Shown: positions 32,070-43,195, numbered from the stretch's first letter. The stretch is DNA of 64,000 nt from Muraenolepis orangiensis (GCA_027704905.1 CM051002.1:17258402-17322401), one strand, 5' to 3'. Notes: generated from the sequence alone by a model not told the origin. Translations and numbers: made by a program.

Positions 32070-34116
32070 TGGCCGAAGGGCCAGATGGACTGAAACCGTT
32101 GAGTCAATCGATTTCACCCATTCCAGCCGTAAGGCGTGGCAGACCATCAACCAGCTCACTGGCAGGAAAACAACACCCCCCAAGTGCCCTGTGACAGCAG
32201 ATGCCATTGCAGCCCAGCTCCTGAAGAACAGCCAATTCCAAGGTTCAGATAAGAACTTCGCCCGCTCTACACTGTGCGAGATATCTTCCCTCTCTAGGGC
32301 ATCCAGTGTCGATGTTGACATGTCCGGACAGTTTTCAACAGCTGAACTTAGGGCGGCCATCGGCAACCTTAGGCAAGGCAAGTCCCCGGGGCATGACAAC
32401 ATCCACCCAGAGTTCGTGACCCACCAGAGTGAGACAACATCTGCCTGGCTGTGCTCTTTTTTCTCATCCTGCTTCCAGAGGTCCAAACTGCCGAAGACCT
32501 GGCGCCGTGCTGCTGTTATTGCCCTGCTGAAACCAGGCAAAACTGCGGAAGACCCTAAGGCCTACAGACCCATCTCGCTGCTCTGCGTCCCATTCAAGAT
32601 ACTGGAGAGGATGATCCTCAGCCGCATAGAGCCAGTAGTGGACCCACAGCTTCCAAGGGAACAGGCTGGTTTCCGGCGGGGCAGGTCAACAGTAGATCAG
32701 GTAACCCTGCTCACCCAGGACATCGAGGACAGCTTTCAGGCCAAAGAGAAAGTTGGGGTTGTGTTGCTTGACCTAACAGCCGCATATGACACCGTCTGGC
32801 ACCGTGGACTTCACCTGAAGCTGCTGAGGACTATCCCAGACCGGCATATGGTGAAGTTCATAATGGAGATGCTGTCCAACCGCAGCTTCATCCTCCGAAC
32901 CAGCGATGGCCAGCGAAGCAGACTGAGGAGATTGAGAAACGGGGTGCCACAGGGGTCTGTCCTCTCACCACTGCTGTTCAATATTTACATCCACGACCTC
33001 CCGGAGACAACATCCAGACAATATGGTTACGCGGATGATCTGGCCATCATGTTGCGTCGAACAACATGGTCAGCGGTGGAACAGGGTCTCAACCAGGACA
33101 TGAGCATCTTGGCTGCCTACCTGCGCAAGTGGCGTCTGCAGCTCAGTACTGGGAAGACTGTGTCGGCCGCATACCACCTGTGCAACGGAGAGGCCAAAAG
33201 GGAACTGTCGGTGTCCGTCGACAACAAGCGTCTGGAGCACCAACTAGCCCCCAAGTACCTCGGTGTTCGGCTGGACAGGACACTGTCCTACAAACGGCAC
33301 CTTGAGGAAGTGAGAGCCAAAGTGACAGCAAGGGTCTCGCTTATCCGCCGCCTTGCTGGCACAACCTGGGGTGCCTCCGCCAGGACACTACGAATCTCCA
33401 CACAAGCCCTGGTGTTCTCTGCTGCCGAATACTGCGCCCCAGTCTGGAGTAGAAGCCCACATGTGAAGAAGGTTGATCCTATCATCAACAATGCCCTTCG
33501 GATCATAACCGGTTGCCTAAAGCCCACCCCCGTGTCCTACCTGCCAGTCCTAGCGGGAATTGCCCCGGCCGGTCTCCGACGAGAGGCCGCTATCCTCGCA
33601 CTTGCAAGGAAAGCCCAAGAACATGACTGGCATATCCTGCATGAAACAACAACAAAGGCAGCGCCCCCAAGCAGACTCAAGTCCCGTCACCCCTACAACA
33701 GGACAGCACAAGAGATGCTTGGTTCCATCCCTGAGGACCTGTCTACAAGGGCATGGCTAGCAACTTCCTGGAAGCAGGAATGGGAGTCGGCTGAGCCCAC
33801 ACGTCTGCACCATCACATCCAAGATCCGGGAGATGGAGTCGAAGGAGAACATCTACCACGCCGGCATTGGACCCTGCTGAACCGCCTCCGTACTGGGGTT
33901 GGTCGCTTCAAAGCGTCCATGAAGGAGTGGGGCCTGGCAGACAGCGCAGTATGTGAGTGTGGCGAGCCTGAGCAGACTGCCGACCACATAATCACCACCT
34001 GTCCTCTGTACAGACCTCCTTCAGAGGCTGGCCTCTTCCATGTGGGACCAGAGACGAGAGCGTGGCTTTGTGACACTGAGCTGGACATATGATGATGATA
34101 CACGAAAGAAGAAGAA
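32070..34116 (+). mobile_element. 5'-truncated LINE nested in hAT no. 1
   Basis: Inserted in the 3' non-coding part of the hAT element, flanked by the 11-bp target duplication GAGGCTATAAC (32059-32069 and 34117-34127). The element is truncated at its 5' end (no endonuclease) and ends with GATGATGATACACGAAAGAA and a GAA-repeat tail. It is in the same orientation as the hAT and the outer LINE. Confidence 0.95.
32071..34092 (+). CDS. LINE reverse transcriptase, 5'-truncated but uninterrupted
   Basis: Open for 674 codons from the insertion edge to TGA, with no start of its own because the 5' half was lost at insertion. Blocks: GKSPGHDNIHPEFVTH, KAYRPISLLCVPFKILERMI, EQAGFRRGRSTVDQVTLLTQ, VVLLDLTAAYDTVWHRGL, NGVPQGSVLSPLLFNIYIHD, catalytic YGYADDLAIM, YLGVRLDRTLSYKRHLE, and a C-terminal cysteine cluster CECGEPEQTADHIITTCPLY. 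The latter is typical of I/Jockey-type LINE ends. The clade is not resolved. It differs from the outer LINE in sequence and 3' tail, so it is a separate family. Confidence 0.88.
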   Translation, partial: GRRARWTETVESIDFTHSSRKAWQTINQLTGRKTTPPKCPVTADAIAAQLLKNSQFQGSDKNFARSTLCEISSLSRASSVDVDMSGQFSTAELRAAIGNLRQGKSPGHDNIHPEFVTHQSETTSAWLCSFFSSCFQRSKLPKTWRRAAVIALLKPGKTAEDPKAYRPISLLCVPFKILERMILSRIEPVVDPQLPREQAGFRRGRSTVDQVTLLTQDIEDSFQAKEKVGVVLLDLTAAYDTVWHRGLHLKLLRTIPDRHMVKFIMEMLSNRSFILRTSDGQRSRLRRLRNGVPQGSVLSPLLFNIYIHDLPETTSRQYGYADDLAIMLRRTTWSAVEQGLNQDMSILAAYLRKWRLQLSTGKTVSAAYHLCNGEAKRELSVSVDNKRLEHQLAPKYLGVRLDRTLSYKRHLEEVRAKVTARVSLIRRLAGTTWGASARTLRISTQALVFSAAEYCAPVWSRSPHVKKVDPIINNALRIITGCLKPTPVSYLPVLAGIAPAGLRREAAILALARKAQEHDWHILHETTTKAAPPSRLKSRHPYNRTAQEMLGSIPEDLSTRAWLATSWKQEWESAEPTRLHHHIQDPGDGVEGEHLPRRHWTLLNRLRTGVGRFKASMKEWGLADSAVCECGEPEQTADHIITTCPLYRPPSEAGLFHVGPETRAWLCDTELDI

Positions 34117-37100
34117 GAGGCTATAACCTATGTAGTTTGAAAATGTTTTGTTATTAACTATGGAAAACTCAATAAGTGAGTTAATACTTTACTCCGCACT
34201 TACCATGGTATTGAAATCAGATTTTCGGAAAGATTTCATTAATTAGTTAGTGCATTTATGGTAATTAGTTAGTACACAGTTGTATCAGTATGTCTACACA
34301 TCAGTTTATTACAGCACAACAGTTAACATTTTTGAATTACATTGAACCAGAATTGTCCCCCTTTTTTCTTTAAAAGTGAAGAAAATTGGATATGTTAATG
34401 ATATATTGACCGCAAAACTCAAAATGTCCCCGGTTTTAATTTAGAAAATCTGGTCACCTTACTTTCTAACCGTCCGGGCGGACAGGACGCACCGCGAGAG
34501 TGGCAAGAGGAAAGGTGGGGGACTTGCTATTCTCGTTAACAACAAGTGGTGTAACCCTGGACATGTTACTGTGAAGGAACGTGTGTGTAGCCCGGACATT
34601 GAACTGCTGGCCGTGAGTCTGCGGCCATACTATCTGCCGCGTGAGTTCTCCCATGTGCTTCTTGTTATTGTTTACATTCCACCGTCGGCAAACGCGGCGC
34701 TCGCGTGTGACGTCACCCATTCCGCCGTCGCGAGACTTCAGACACAGCACCCTGAAGCATTCATCGCGATATCTGGGGACTTTAACCATGTGACTCTGGC
34801 TGCAACGCTGCCCACCTTCAAGCAGTTTGTGGACTGTCCCACCAGGGAAAATAAGACACTGGACCTGCTGTATGCCAATGTTAAGGAGGCATACAGCGCC
34901 ACTGCCCTTCCTCCTCTTGGAAGGTCAGACCACAACCTCATCCATCTGCAGCCCCTGTATAGGCCTCTAGTACAGCGGCTGCCTGTGACCACAAGGACTG
35001 TGAGGAGATGGTCACAGGAGGCCGATGAGGACTTGCGGGGCTGCTTTGAGTCAACAGACTGGGATTTCCTCTGTGATTTGCATAGAGAGGACCTTGATGA
35101 TCTCACGGAATGTATAACAGGGTACATCAACTTCTGTGTGGACAGTGTTGTTCCCACAGAGACTGTACGCTGTTTCCCCAACAACAAGCCATGGGTCACC
35201 CGAGACATCAAGGTCCTGCTCAATGTGAAGAAGAGGGCCTTCAGAGATGGGGATAGGGAGCAGTTGAGGCGGGTTCAGAGGGAGCTGAAGGAGAGGATCC
35301 AGCAGGGCAAAGACAACTACAGGAGGAAGCTGGAGCACAAACTTCAGCAGAACAACCTGAAGGATGTGTGGAGTGGCATGAGGAGCATCACTGGCTACAA
35401 ACAACCTGGTAGCCAGACAATAGTGGGGGGGTCCTGATCGGGCCAACGAGTTGAATTTGTTTTTCAATAGATTCAATGAGTGGGCTCCGGTCTACCCCCC
35501 CTCCCCCAGCCCCTCTACAACCATTCCCCCCCAGCCCCCCAGCCCTGCTATCCCCCCTCCCCCACCGTCCCTCTCCAGCATCAACATACCTGTTCTCTCT
35601 CCCCCACCACCACCACCACTACCTCACCCCTCCCCCATCAACACAACAGTGACTCTTCCAGCCCCCACACACGGCACACATACCTTCACAACTGAGCAGG
35701 TGAGGAAAGTGCTGTGCAGGCTCCATCCAGACAAGGCTGCAGGTCCTGACGGCGTCAGCCCGAGGGTCCTCAAAACATGTGCTGCCCAGCTGAGTGGAGT
35801 CCTGCAGTACATCTTCAACCTGAGCATGAGACTGGAGAGGGTCCCTGTGCTGTGGAAGACATCCTGCCTGGTGCCGGTTCCGAAGAAGGCACGTCCCAGC
35901 ACCTCAAACGACTACAGACCGGTGGCGCTGACGTCCCACGTGGCGAAATCCTTTGAGAGGCTGGTCCTGATGCTTCTTCGGCCCCTGGTCAGATCATCGC
36001 TGGACCCTCTTCAGTTTGCCTACCAGCCGAAACTGGGAGTGGAGGACGCCATCATCTTCCTGCTCCATCGTGCCTACGCCCACTTGGACAGACCCGGGAG
36101 CACTGTGAGAATCATGTTTTTCGACTTCTCCAGTGCGTTCAACACCATCCGGCCTGCCCTGCTGGGAAGTAAGCTGACGGCGATGAAGGTGGACTCTTCC
36201 CTGGTTTCCTGGATTACAGACTATTTGACGGGTCGTCCACAGTTTGTCAGACTGCAGGACTGTGTGTCTGACACTGTGGTCAGCAGCACTGGTGCTCCAC
36301 AGGGAACTGTTCTTTCCCCATTCCTGTTCACCCTGTACACCTCAGACTTCCAGTACAACTCTGTGTCCTGCCATCTGCAGAAGTTCTCGGACGACTCTGC
36401 AGTTGTTGGTTGTGTCAGCGAGGGAAACGATGAGGAGTACAGGGGCGTCGTGGACTTCTTCGTTGAGTGGTGTGAGCTGAACCACATGCAGCTCAACACT
36501 GACAAGACGAAGGAGATGGTGGTGGACTTCCGCAGGAGGAAATCCACACCCACACCCATTTCCATCAAGGGTGTGTCCGCTGAAGCTGTCCAGGAATATA
36601 AATACCTGGGAGTTCATCTGGACAACAAACTGGTCTGGGCCAAGAACTCTGAGGCTGTTTACAAGAAGGGCCAGAGCCGTCTTTACTTCCTGCGGAGGCT
36701 CCGGTCCTTCAACGTTTGCAACAAGATGCTGAATGTGTTCTACCAGTCGGTGGTAGCCAGTGCCATCTTCTCCGGAGTCGTGTGCTGGGGAAGCAGGTTG
36801 AGATCAGCAGACGCCAACAAGATCAGCAGGATTGTCAGGAAGGCTGGCGCTGTCCTGGGGGTCCAGCTGGACTCCTTGTTGGTGGTGTCTGAGAGAAGGA
36901 TGCTGCGCAAGCTGCGTAGTATCCTTGACAACAACTCTCACCCTCTCCATCAGGTGCTGACCTCATATAGAAGCACCTTTAGCAACAGACTCATTCCACC
37001 CAGGTGCACCACAGAACGCCATAGGAAGTCCTTTCTTCCTGTGGCCATTAGACTCTTCAATTCCTCTACCTCGGGTCGTGAGAGGGACAGTGGAGACTCA

Positions 37101-37681
37101 GTGACCTGAGGCCAACGTACTTATTTTTATTTTTATTTTATTTTTGGTCAACGCACTGTAATCATCTCATTGTACTTTGCACTGTAAATTCTATTCAAAT
37201 CCGAATTCACTTTTCACTTTTTCACTTTTCACATGTCACTTTCAGTTGAGCTATTTATTAATATATTATTACTGCCAATTTGCACTGTACGTATTGTTGT
37301 GTATTATATATACCTACGTATTACTGTAATAATACTGTACATTTATCTTCATTATCAATACATTTAGACTTTATTTAGAATATTTTACCATTTTGTTTAT
37401 AATAGTTTTATTTAGTTAGTTGTTTTGTTTTCTAGCTTAGGTATTAGTATTTTTGTGTGTGCATTTATTCCCCCTGTGTCAACTGTTGCACCTTAATTTC
37501 CCTCGGGATTAATAAAGTTTTCTGAATCTGAATCTGAATCTGAATTTATTTGTTGACTGTTGCACTGATCGTATTCGGCCGCTAGGTGGCGCCATTCACC
37601 ACAGTAAGATTATTCCAGTGAGCGGCAGAAGTGACTTGTGGTCAGTGGTTGTTGTGTTTTGTACCGACCATATGGGTCCAG

Positions 37682-38407
37682 GTTCCTGAACCCAGCGGGG
37701 ATGTTCCTGGGCATGGCCGTGGTGGCGGCCGTCTTCATCGGCTTCGTCTGGGCCGGAGAGAATAAATCCATCATAAAGAACTTCAAGCAGCAGAACCCTG
37801 CGGTGTTCGTGGTGGGCGTCATGGTGGTCAGCTACATGCTGATGTCATTGTTGGGCGGCGTCATGGTGTTCATGTCGGGAATCACTTTCCCTCTGGCCGG
37901 TGAGTCAAGACCCTGGAAACACACTCCTGTCTTTTAGCTGTTCACCGTTTAAATATTTGCATCTTATTTACGGATTATGTTCAATTCCAAGTGTACACTA
38001 GACCTGTATTATATTTAGTATTTGAAAATCATTTTAAATCATCTGAATTGGAAACAACAAGCAATAAAGTTATGACATTATGTCAAAAAATGAGTTAAGC
38101 TTTCTATTGTTTTTAAGGGAATGCCGACTATCCCCGCTTCTCGGAGCAGGCTCAGAGGGATTCTGTCAGTGTTATCTAGTGATCAGATGAAGCCACTAAC
38201 AGAAGCCACCTTGTGTCTGCTTTCCTCCCAGCGGTGTTTGCACACGCTTCTCTTCGCCTGCGCAACATGAAGAACAAGCTGGAGAACAAGATGGAGGAGG
38301 CCGGGCTGAAGAGGTCGCCCATGGGCCTCCTACTGGAGGCTCTGGGCCAACAGGAGGAAAACCTCCTGAAGATCCAGAGCTACCTGGAGGCCAGGCTGAA
38401 GGACTGA
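37682..38407 (+). CDS. arl6ip5: PRA1 family protein 3 (ARL6-interacting protein 5), exons 2-3 only
   Basis: ARL6IP5 (JWA, GTRAP3-18) is an ER membrane protein of the PRA1 family that restrains EAAC1 glutamate-transporter exit and binds Rab/ARL GTPases. Exon 37682-37899 begins FLNPAGMFLGMAVVAAVFIG and encodes two hydrophobic segments, ending in GGVMVFMSGITFPLA. Exon 38232-38407 encodes VFAHASLRLRNMKNKLENKM, then MEEAGLKRSPMGLLLEALGQ, to TGA. Phases join correctly and correspond to human exons 2 and 3. Exon 1 (about 55 residues with the first membrane hairpin) is absent from the 1.4 kb of non-repetitive sequence upstream. The outer LINE ends about 135 bp before the exon 2 acceptor. Hence the gene is either 5'-truncated by rearrangement, or exon 1 lies elsewhere. 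Order arl6ip5(+) then frmd4b(-) matches human 3p14. Confidence 0.88.
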
Positions 38408-39140
38408 TGAGACACACGGATATAGAAAGACAGTTGGACGGACAGACAGACACTCTCTCCCCACTCCACCAGTGTAGAATCCTCAGTGGTTGGACAACAG
38501 ACTTGGAATTAACAGTTGTGTGTGTGTGTGTCATGTTTGAAGTATGTTTGTGTAATGTGTGTCTGTGCGTGACAGATGTACATTTTGACATATGTACAAC
38601 GGTATGTGAACATGTGTGTGGGTGTGTATTTAGTCTATATTCACGTGTGTGTGTGTGTTTGAGGGTTGGCTTTAGATTCTCCTCCGGGTAATGGCCTTAC
38701 CCTGGACCTGAAGAGGCAACCTCCCTCCAGGAGACACACTGTTACACATCTCGGAGCGTTTTGTCACTTCACTGGCACCACTAATACTATTTACTATCCT
38801 GTTGCACTTCCAAACCATTTCTGACACCTGGCTTATTGTGAAATACTCAACCGTAATGTAATGCAGTCTTGATTTGGAAAGACGCACCTGTCCCCGAGGA
38901 CGTCCTGCAGACGTGAAGCGGACCAGGGGTAGGACCTGTGATTATGTAATCCCTGTGTGAACGGACCGGGAAAACATGTCGTTTTCAGCGGTCTGGAATG
39001 TGCTGATTGGAAGACGATAAGACGATCCATCTGAACAACACAGTGGCTTCGTGGTGTTTGTGTACACTTAGTTTTTCTTAAAGAGAGAAGACGGTGGAGG
39101 GATGGGGCGAACGAGGAGTTGGTTGGTCACAGATGGGAAT
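38408..39140. other. arl6ip5 3' UTR and intergenic sequence
   Basis: TG-rich simple sequence at 38515-38660. I see no clear AATAAA and no other gene before the second hAT element. Confidence 0.5.
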
Positions 39141-39148
39141 ACCTAGAG

Positions 39149-42020
39149 CAGGGATGCCAGGGTTACGGCCCGCGGGCCGCATCCGGCCCGGATGTCCGTC
39201 ACATCCGGCCCTCAGGTGATAAGGGGAGAATGTATTTTTTTATTTTATGTTTGTCTATTTTTTATTTTAATTTTATTTTCATCAATTTTTTTGATTTTTT
39301 AATTTTTAATGTTTTACATTTTCGGTGGAATCCGTCAGTTGGTCTGTTGCTGCTTCCCGCTTCAGCTGCAGCAGCGCCGGTAGTGCTGATTGAGATCAAA
39401 GATTAAGATGGTGTTATCAAAGAGGAGGAAGGTCGACACTGAAGGCCGAATCTTTCAGGAGAGATGGAAAAACAATTATTTTTTTTGGGAAGTAGGAGGC
39501 AAACCGGTGTGTCTTATTTGTTCGCAACAAGTGGCTGTAGCAAAGGAGTACAATATCAAACGACACTACGAGACCCACGCCGAGAAATACGGGGAGTACA
39601 CAGGTCAACTTCGGACTCAAAAGCTTAACGAGCTAGCATCATCGCTACAGAAACAGCAAGCCGTATTCTCTAAATGTCGAGATACACACGAAGGTTAGTT
39701 TTATTTTTAAACATATATTTTAGGCCTACATATTGTCTTCAACTGAGTGTCTCAATTTCGTTATACCTATAATGACAATACATTTCATTTTATTTCAAGG
39801 GGCAGTGAAGGCAAGCTACATCATCGCTTGGGAAATTGCTAAGGCATCCAAGCCTTTCTCTGAGGGTGCATTTGTCAAGACCTGTATGCTGAAGGCAGCC
39901 GAGCTAGTTTGTCCTGACAAGCGACAAGCTTTAGTTAACATAAGCTTATCGAGGCCTACAGTGACGGAGAGAGTAGAAGAACTTTCTGGTGATTTGAAAA
40001 GTCAACTAAAAGACAAAGTGAAGTCCTTCATCGCATTCTCTATTGCTCTCGACGAGAGCACTGACGTGACTGATGTAGCCCAATTATCAATATTTATTCG
40101 CGGAGTGGATGCTTCCCTGAATGTCACTGAGGAGTTTGTGTCAGTCGTGCCAATGACAGACACCACCACAGCTAACGACGTGTTTCATAGCCTTGTCGGG
40201 GCCCTGGACGAGCTGGAGGTGGACTGGAGTCGCGCTGTCAGTGTGGCTACTGACGGTGCGCCTTCTATGATAGGAAGAAAGGCAGGAGTAGTTGTGAAGT
40301 TGAGAGAAAAGGTAAATGCGGCTAATCCAGAGCAAGTATTCTTGAACTTTCACTGTATACTGCACCAGGAGGCTTTGTGCTGCAAGAGTCTGAAAATGGA
40401 CCATGTCATGCGTGTTGTTATTGACACTGTGAATTTTATCAGAGCCAGAGGACTTAACCACCGGCAATTTTCCGCTTTTTTATTGGAAAACGACATCCAT
40501 CATGGCCTTCCCTATCACACCGATGTGCGTTGGTTGAGCCGAGGCGCAGTGCTGAAACATTTCTACAAGTTACGAACAGAGATAGCCGAGTTCATGCAGG
40601 GTAAAGGGAAGCCTGTGGTGCAATTGGACGACCCAGAATGGACCAGGGATCTTGCCTTTTTAGTGGACATTACGGAACACCTAAATGTGTTGAATGTTAC
40701 TATGCAGGGCCGCAACAAACTCGTCACAGAGTATTATGATAGTGTTCGTGCTTTTCAAGGTAAACTGGTGTTATGGCAGACGCAGCTCTCCAAGCGCAAT
40801 GCAGCTCACTTCCCCTGTCTAAAATCTCAGCCTGTTAATCATCAGAGTATGGACAAGTATGCAAACCTGCTTTCCGGACTCAGGCATGAGTTTGACAACC
40901 GATTCACGGTTTTTACGGAACTGGAAAAGGACTTTTCGCTTTTTCGCTCTCCATTCACCGTTGACGCTTCCGTGGTCCCAGAGGCGATGCAAATGGAACT
41001 GATAGAACTGCAGTGTTGCGCCCCGTTAAAAGATACCTACGCATCTGTTGCAATCGAAGTGTTCTATCAATCCTTGCCACCACAGTACCCAATGCTCACG
41101 GCCTTTGCAGGTAAAATACTTTGTATGTTTGGGACAACATATTTATGTGAGCAGGCCTTTTCCGTGATGAATATCAATAAATCTAAAGTGCGCAATCGCC
41201 TGACGCACGGACATTTAAATGATGTAATGAAAATAGCCACTGCCCAGCAACTGTCCCCCGATATGGACAAGCTGGTGAAAGTCAAAAGGTGTCTGGCTTC
41301 GACAAGTAAAATGTAGCTGAAGTGTGTGATATGGGTGGGAGGGAATAAAAGTGGTTGGGGTTGACTGATAGCCAGGCTAGTGCCATATATAGACATATGG
41401 GTGTGTGGAAATATGGGCTGGGGTTGACTGGCAAAGTTAATGTGCCTCATCTGTTGTCTATGTTTTTAGTTGGCTCATATTTGGCATATTTTTTCAAGAA
41501 CCTTTTTGTTTTACTAATTCCTACTGGTTATTCAATCACATGACCTATTGTTGGACTATTTTATTCTGGCGCTTACTTTCTGTGACTGGTATAGGCCTAC
41601 TTGGCCTGGCCTTCTTTCAATTGGCCTAATTATGCATTGGTGTTTTCATGTGCAAGCCTTCAATAAATACAATACAAGTAATTAACAGTTTACCATTGTG
41701 TTATTTATAGGAAATGTGTTTTGTTGGCACCTAGTCTATTTTGTTGCATTTCTATAAATGTATGCTACTTGCATGGATAGGACAATTTTACGTTTTTAGA
41801 GTAACTGTCTCCTGCTTTAGGCTATGTAATTGTGAGGATATTTTGGTGCCAATGCAATTTCTTATTGATGTATAGGCCTTCATGAATCATTTCAAATAGC
41901 CTACCTATCCATGTGTTGAGTCAGTGTTTGGTCTTCTCAGTCCGAAAGTGTAATTCGGCCCCCTGAGGTCTCACTTGAAAAAAATCTGGCCCCCTGTCTA
42001 ATTTCACCCTGGCATCCCTG
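39149..42020 (+). mobile_element. hAT DNA transposon no. 2, structurally complete
   Basis: 2872-bp element with perfect 14-bp terminal inverted repeats (CAGGGATGCCAGGG at both ends) and a perfect 8-bp target duplication ACCTAGAG (39141-39148 and 42021-42028). Subterminal regions contain repeated ATCCGGCCC-like motifs at the left and GGCCCCCTG motifs at the right. It is independent of hAT no. 1, with different ends and transposase. Confidence 0.96.
39408..41316 (+). CDS. hAT transposase, GTF2IRD2/Charlie-like (hAT no. 2), one intron
   Basis: Two exons, 39408-39693 and 39800-41316, joined in phase with GT/AG borders, give 600 residues with no internal stop. The N-terminus MVLSKRRKVDTEGRIFQERW precedes a zinc-finger-like segment (CLICSQQVAVAKEYNIKRH..H). 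The RNase H-like core shows FSIALDESTDVTDVAQLSIF, SVATDGAPSMIGRKAG and HCILHQEALC, then VRWLSRGAVLKHFYKL. The hATC domain is ILCMFGTTYLCEQAFSVMNI followed by KSKVRNRLTHGHLNDVMKIA. This is the hAT subgroup from which the transposase-derived part of GTF2IRD2 arose. The intact frame together with perfect termini suggests recent activity. Confidence 0.9.
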
Positions 42021-43195
42021 ACCTAGAGACTAGCTTGTCACGACACGTGTAATCAAATCAAATCCTCCCAAAGGATTCTCAGTTCAACGTAATCTACCGT
42101 TTGAGATGTTTGAGCAACATGAGATTAATTTCATATTTGATTTTTCAAAAAGAGGACACGGGGGCAGTGTGTGTGTGTGTACAGATTGAGTGTTTGTGTG
42201 CAGACATGTTTGTGTAAGTTGTGGCCTACATGATCGACCAAGGGAGAAGGCGGGACGTAAGGAAAAATGTCAGTGATGTAATGTGATTGTAGAAAGCAAT
42301 TTATATCTGGGAAAATGATATTAATATACACTAAAAAACATTACATAAATCTTTTGTCCAAAGGGACTTACAAATAGTGTGTTCTACATGGGGAGGCAAG
42401 CCTCACTCACCACTTAATTAAAGGGTCTTATTTTACCACCAGGTGTGCCACGCCGATTAGCAACGACATCACAAGGGGGCGTGTCCCAGGACAACCCAGC
42501 CCACCGGGTCGGTCGGTCGACCTGCCTACCGCCCCTCCTGCCACTCAAACAGAGAGCCCTTTAAAATGCACCACACCCCACGACCCGGAGCCCATAAATC
42601 AAAGCCCATCGTCACGGTGGCCAACATGGAGCCCAGCCCAGTGGAGCCTTCAAAGGGGAGTAGAGGTCCCGCCCCGAGGCCCGACACTAACCCCCAGGAC
42701 TGATGGATGTGGTAACTTTGTTGTGTACCATCTCGCTGTCTCTCTCTCCTCTACTTGCCCCAATGGTTCTGCTGTATGGGCAGCGAGAGAGAGAGAGCTA
42801 CGACTAGCGGTGACGAAGTGGATCCATCTGTACGATGTGATCTCCCCCGTCACACCAACAAAAAAAAAGTGAAATACTAAATTGCTGCGTCAGCACTCCT
42901 GGCCCTTTCTGATTGGATCCCATTTGAAGTGCAGATCGCGCCATGAGTGTCTGAAACGTCTACGGTTCGCTAGACGTCGTTATTTGTTGTGTGAGCAGCA
43001 GCGTCAGGGGGGGACGAGGTGACATAAAATGCTGAGTCAGAAGAACCCAAATAAATAAATAACATTACATATTTATTCTCGCTTTGAGTCTCACTGCGCT
43101 TGACGTGGCGTCTTGTTATGCAGCTGCTGATGGCATGCCATAGAGAGAGACTGTTTGGGTGAGGAGTCTGTGCTCTGATCTGGTCTGTGTGCTCA

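Larger units (their letters stand above)
29050..34461 (+). mobile_element. hAT DNA transposon no. 1, with a LINE nested inside
   Basis: Ends are TAGGGTGACCAGA and its inverted counterpart TAAGGTGACCAGA (12 of 13 match), flanked by the 8-bp target duplication CTTTCTAA (29042-29049 and 34462-34469) inside the outer LINE. The left end carries about six subterminal copies of TGTCCCCGT-like motifs and the right end two or more, plausible transposase binding sites. Without the nested LINE the element is about 3.35 kb and codes for one complete transposase. Confidence 0.95.
28629..37109 (+). pseudogene. Outer LINE endonuclease-reverse transcriptase ORF, split by insertion and one frameshift
   Basis: The frame opened at ATG 28629 is open up to the hAT insertion point at 29049 and resumes in the same frame at 34470, once one target-site copy is discounted, as far as a stop at 35435-35437. 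That stop results from a single-base shift in a run of seven G (35425-35431). The RT part then lies in the next frame, 35451-37109, 552 codons to TGA. RT blocks seen: PDKAAGPDGVSPRVLKTC, NDYRPVALTSHVAKSFERLV, FFDFSSAFNTI, TGAPQGTVLSPFLFTLY, the catalytic box in a divergent form KFSDDSAVV, and YLGVHLDNKL. Apart from the hAT and the G-run it is remarkably intact. A proline-rich linker separates endonuclease and RT. Confidence 0.85.
28498..37545 (+). mobile_element. Outer LINE (L2/Rex1-like), interrupted by a hAT element
   Basis: Left part 28498-29049 and right part 34462-37545 form one non-LTR retrotransposon of about 3.6 kb in total. It encodes an APE-type endonuclease (NVRSLANKMDEL, CFTEMWLN, VIVYIPPS, ISGDFNH, GRSDHNLI) and a reverse transcriptase. 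The 3' end is AATAAAGTTTTCTGAATCTGAATCTGAA, a short tandem CTGAAT tail typical of CR1/L2/Rex1 elements. No convincing target duplication is seen, which is common for this group. The 5' limit is approximate. Confidence 0.88.

Noticed and set aside
42626..42703. Short ORF starting ATGGAGCCCAGCCC in a GC-rich patch
   Set aside because: Only about 25 codons, no splice donor or homology recognised. Could be chance.
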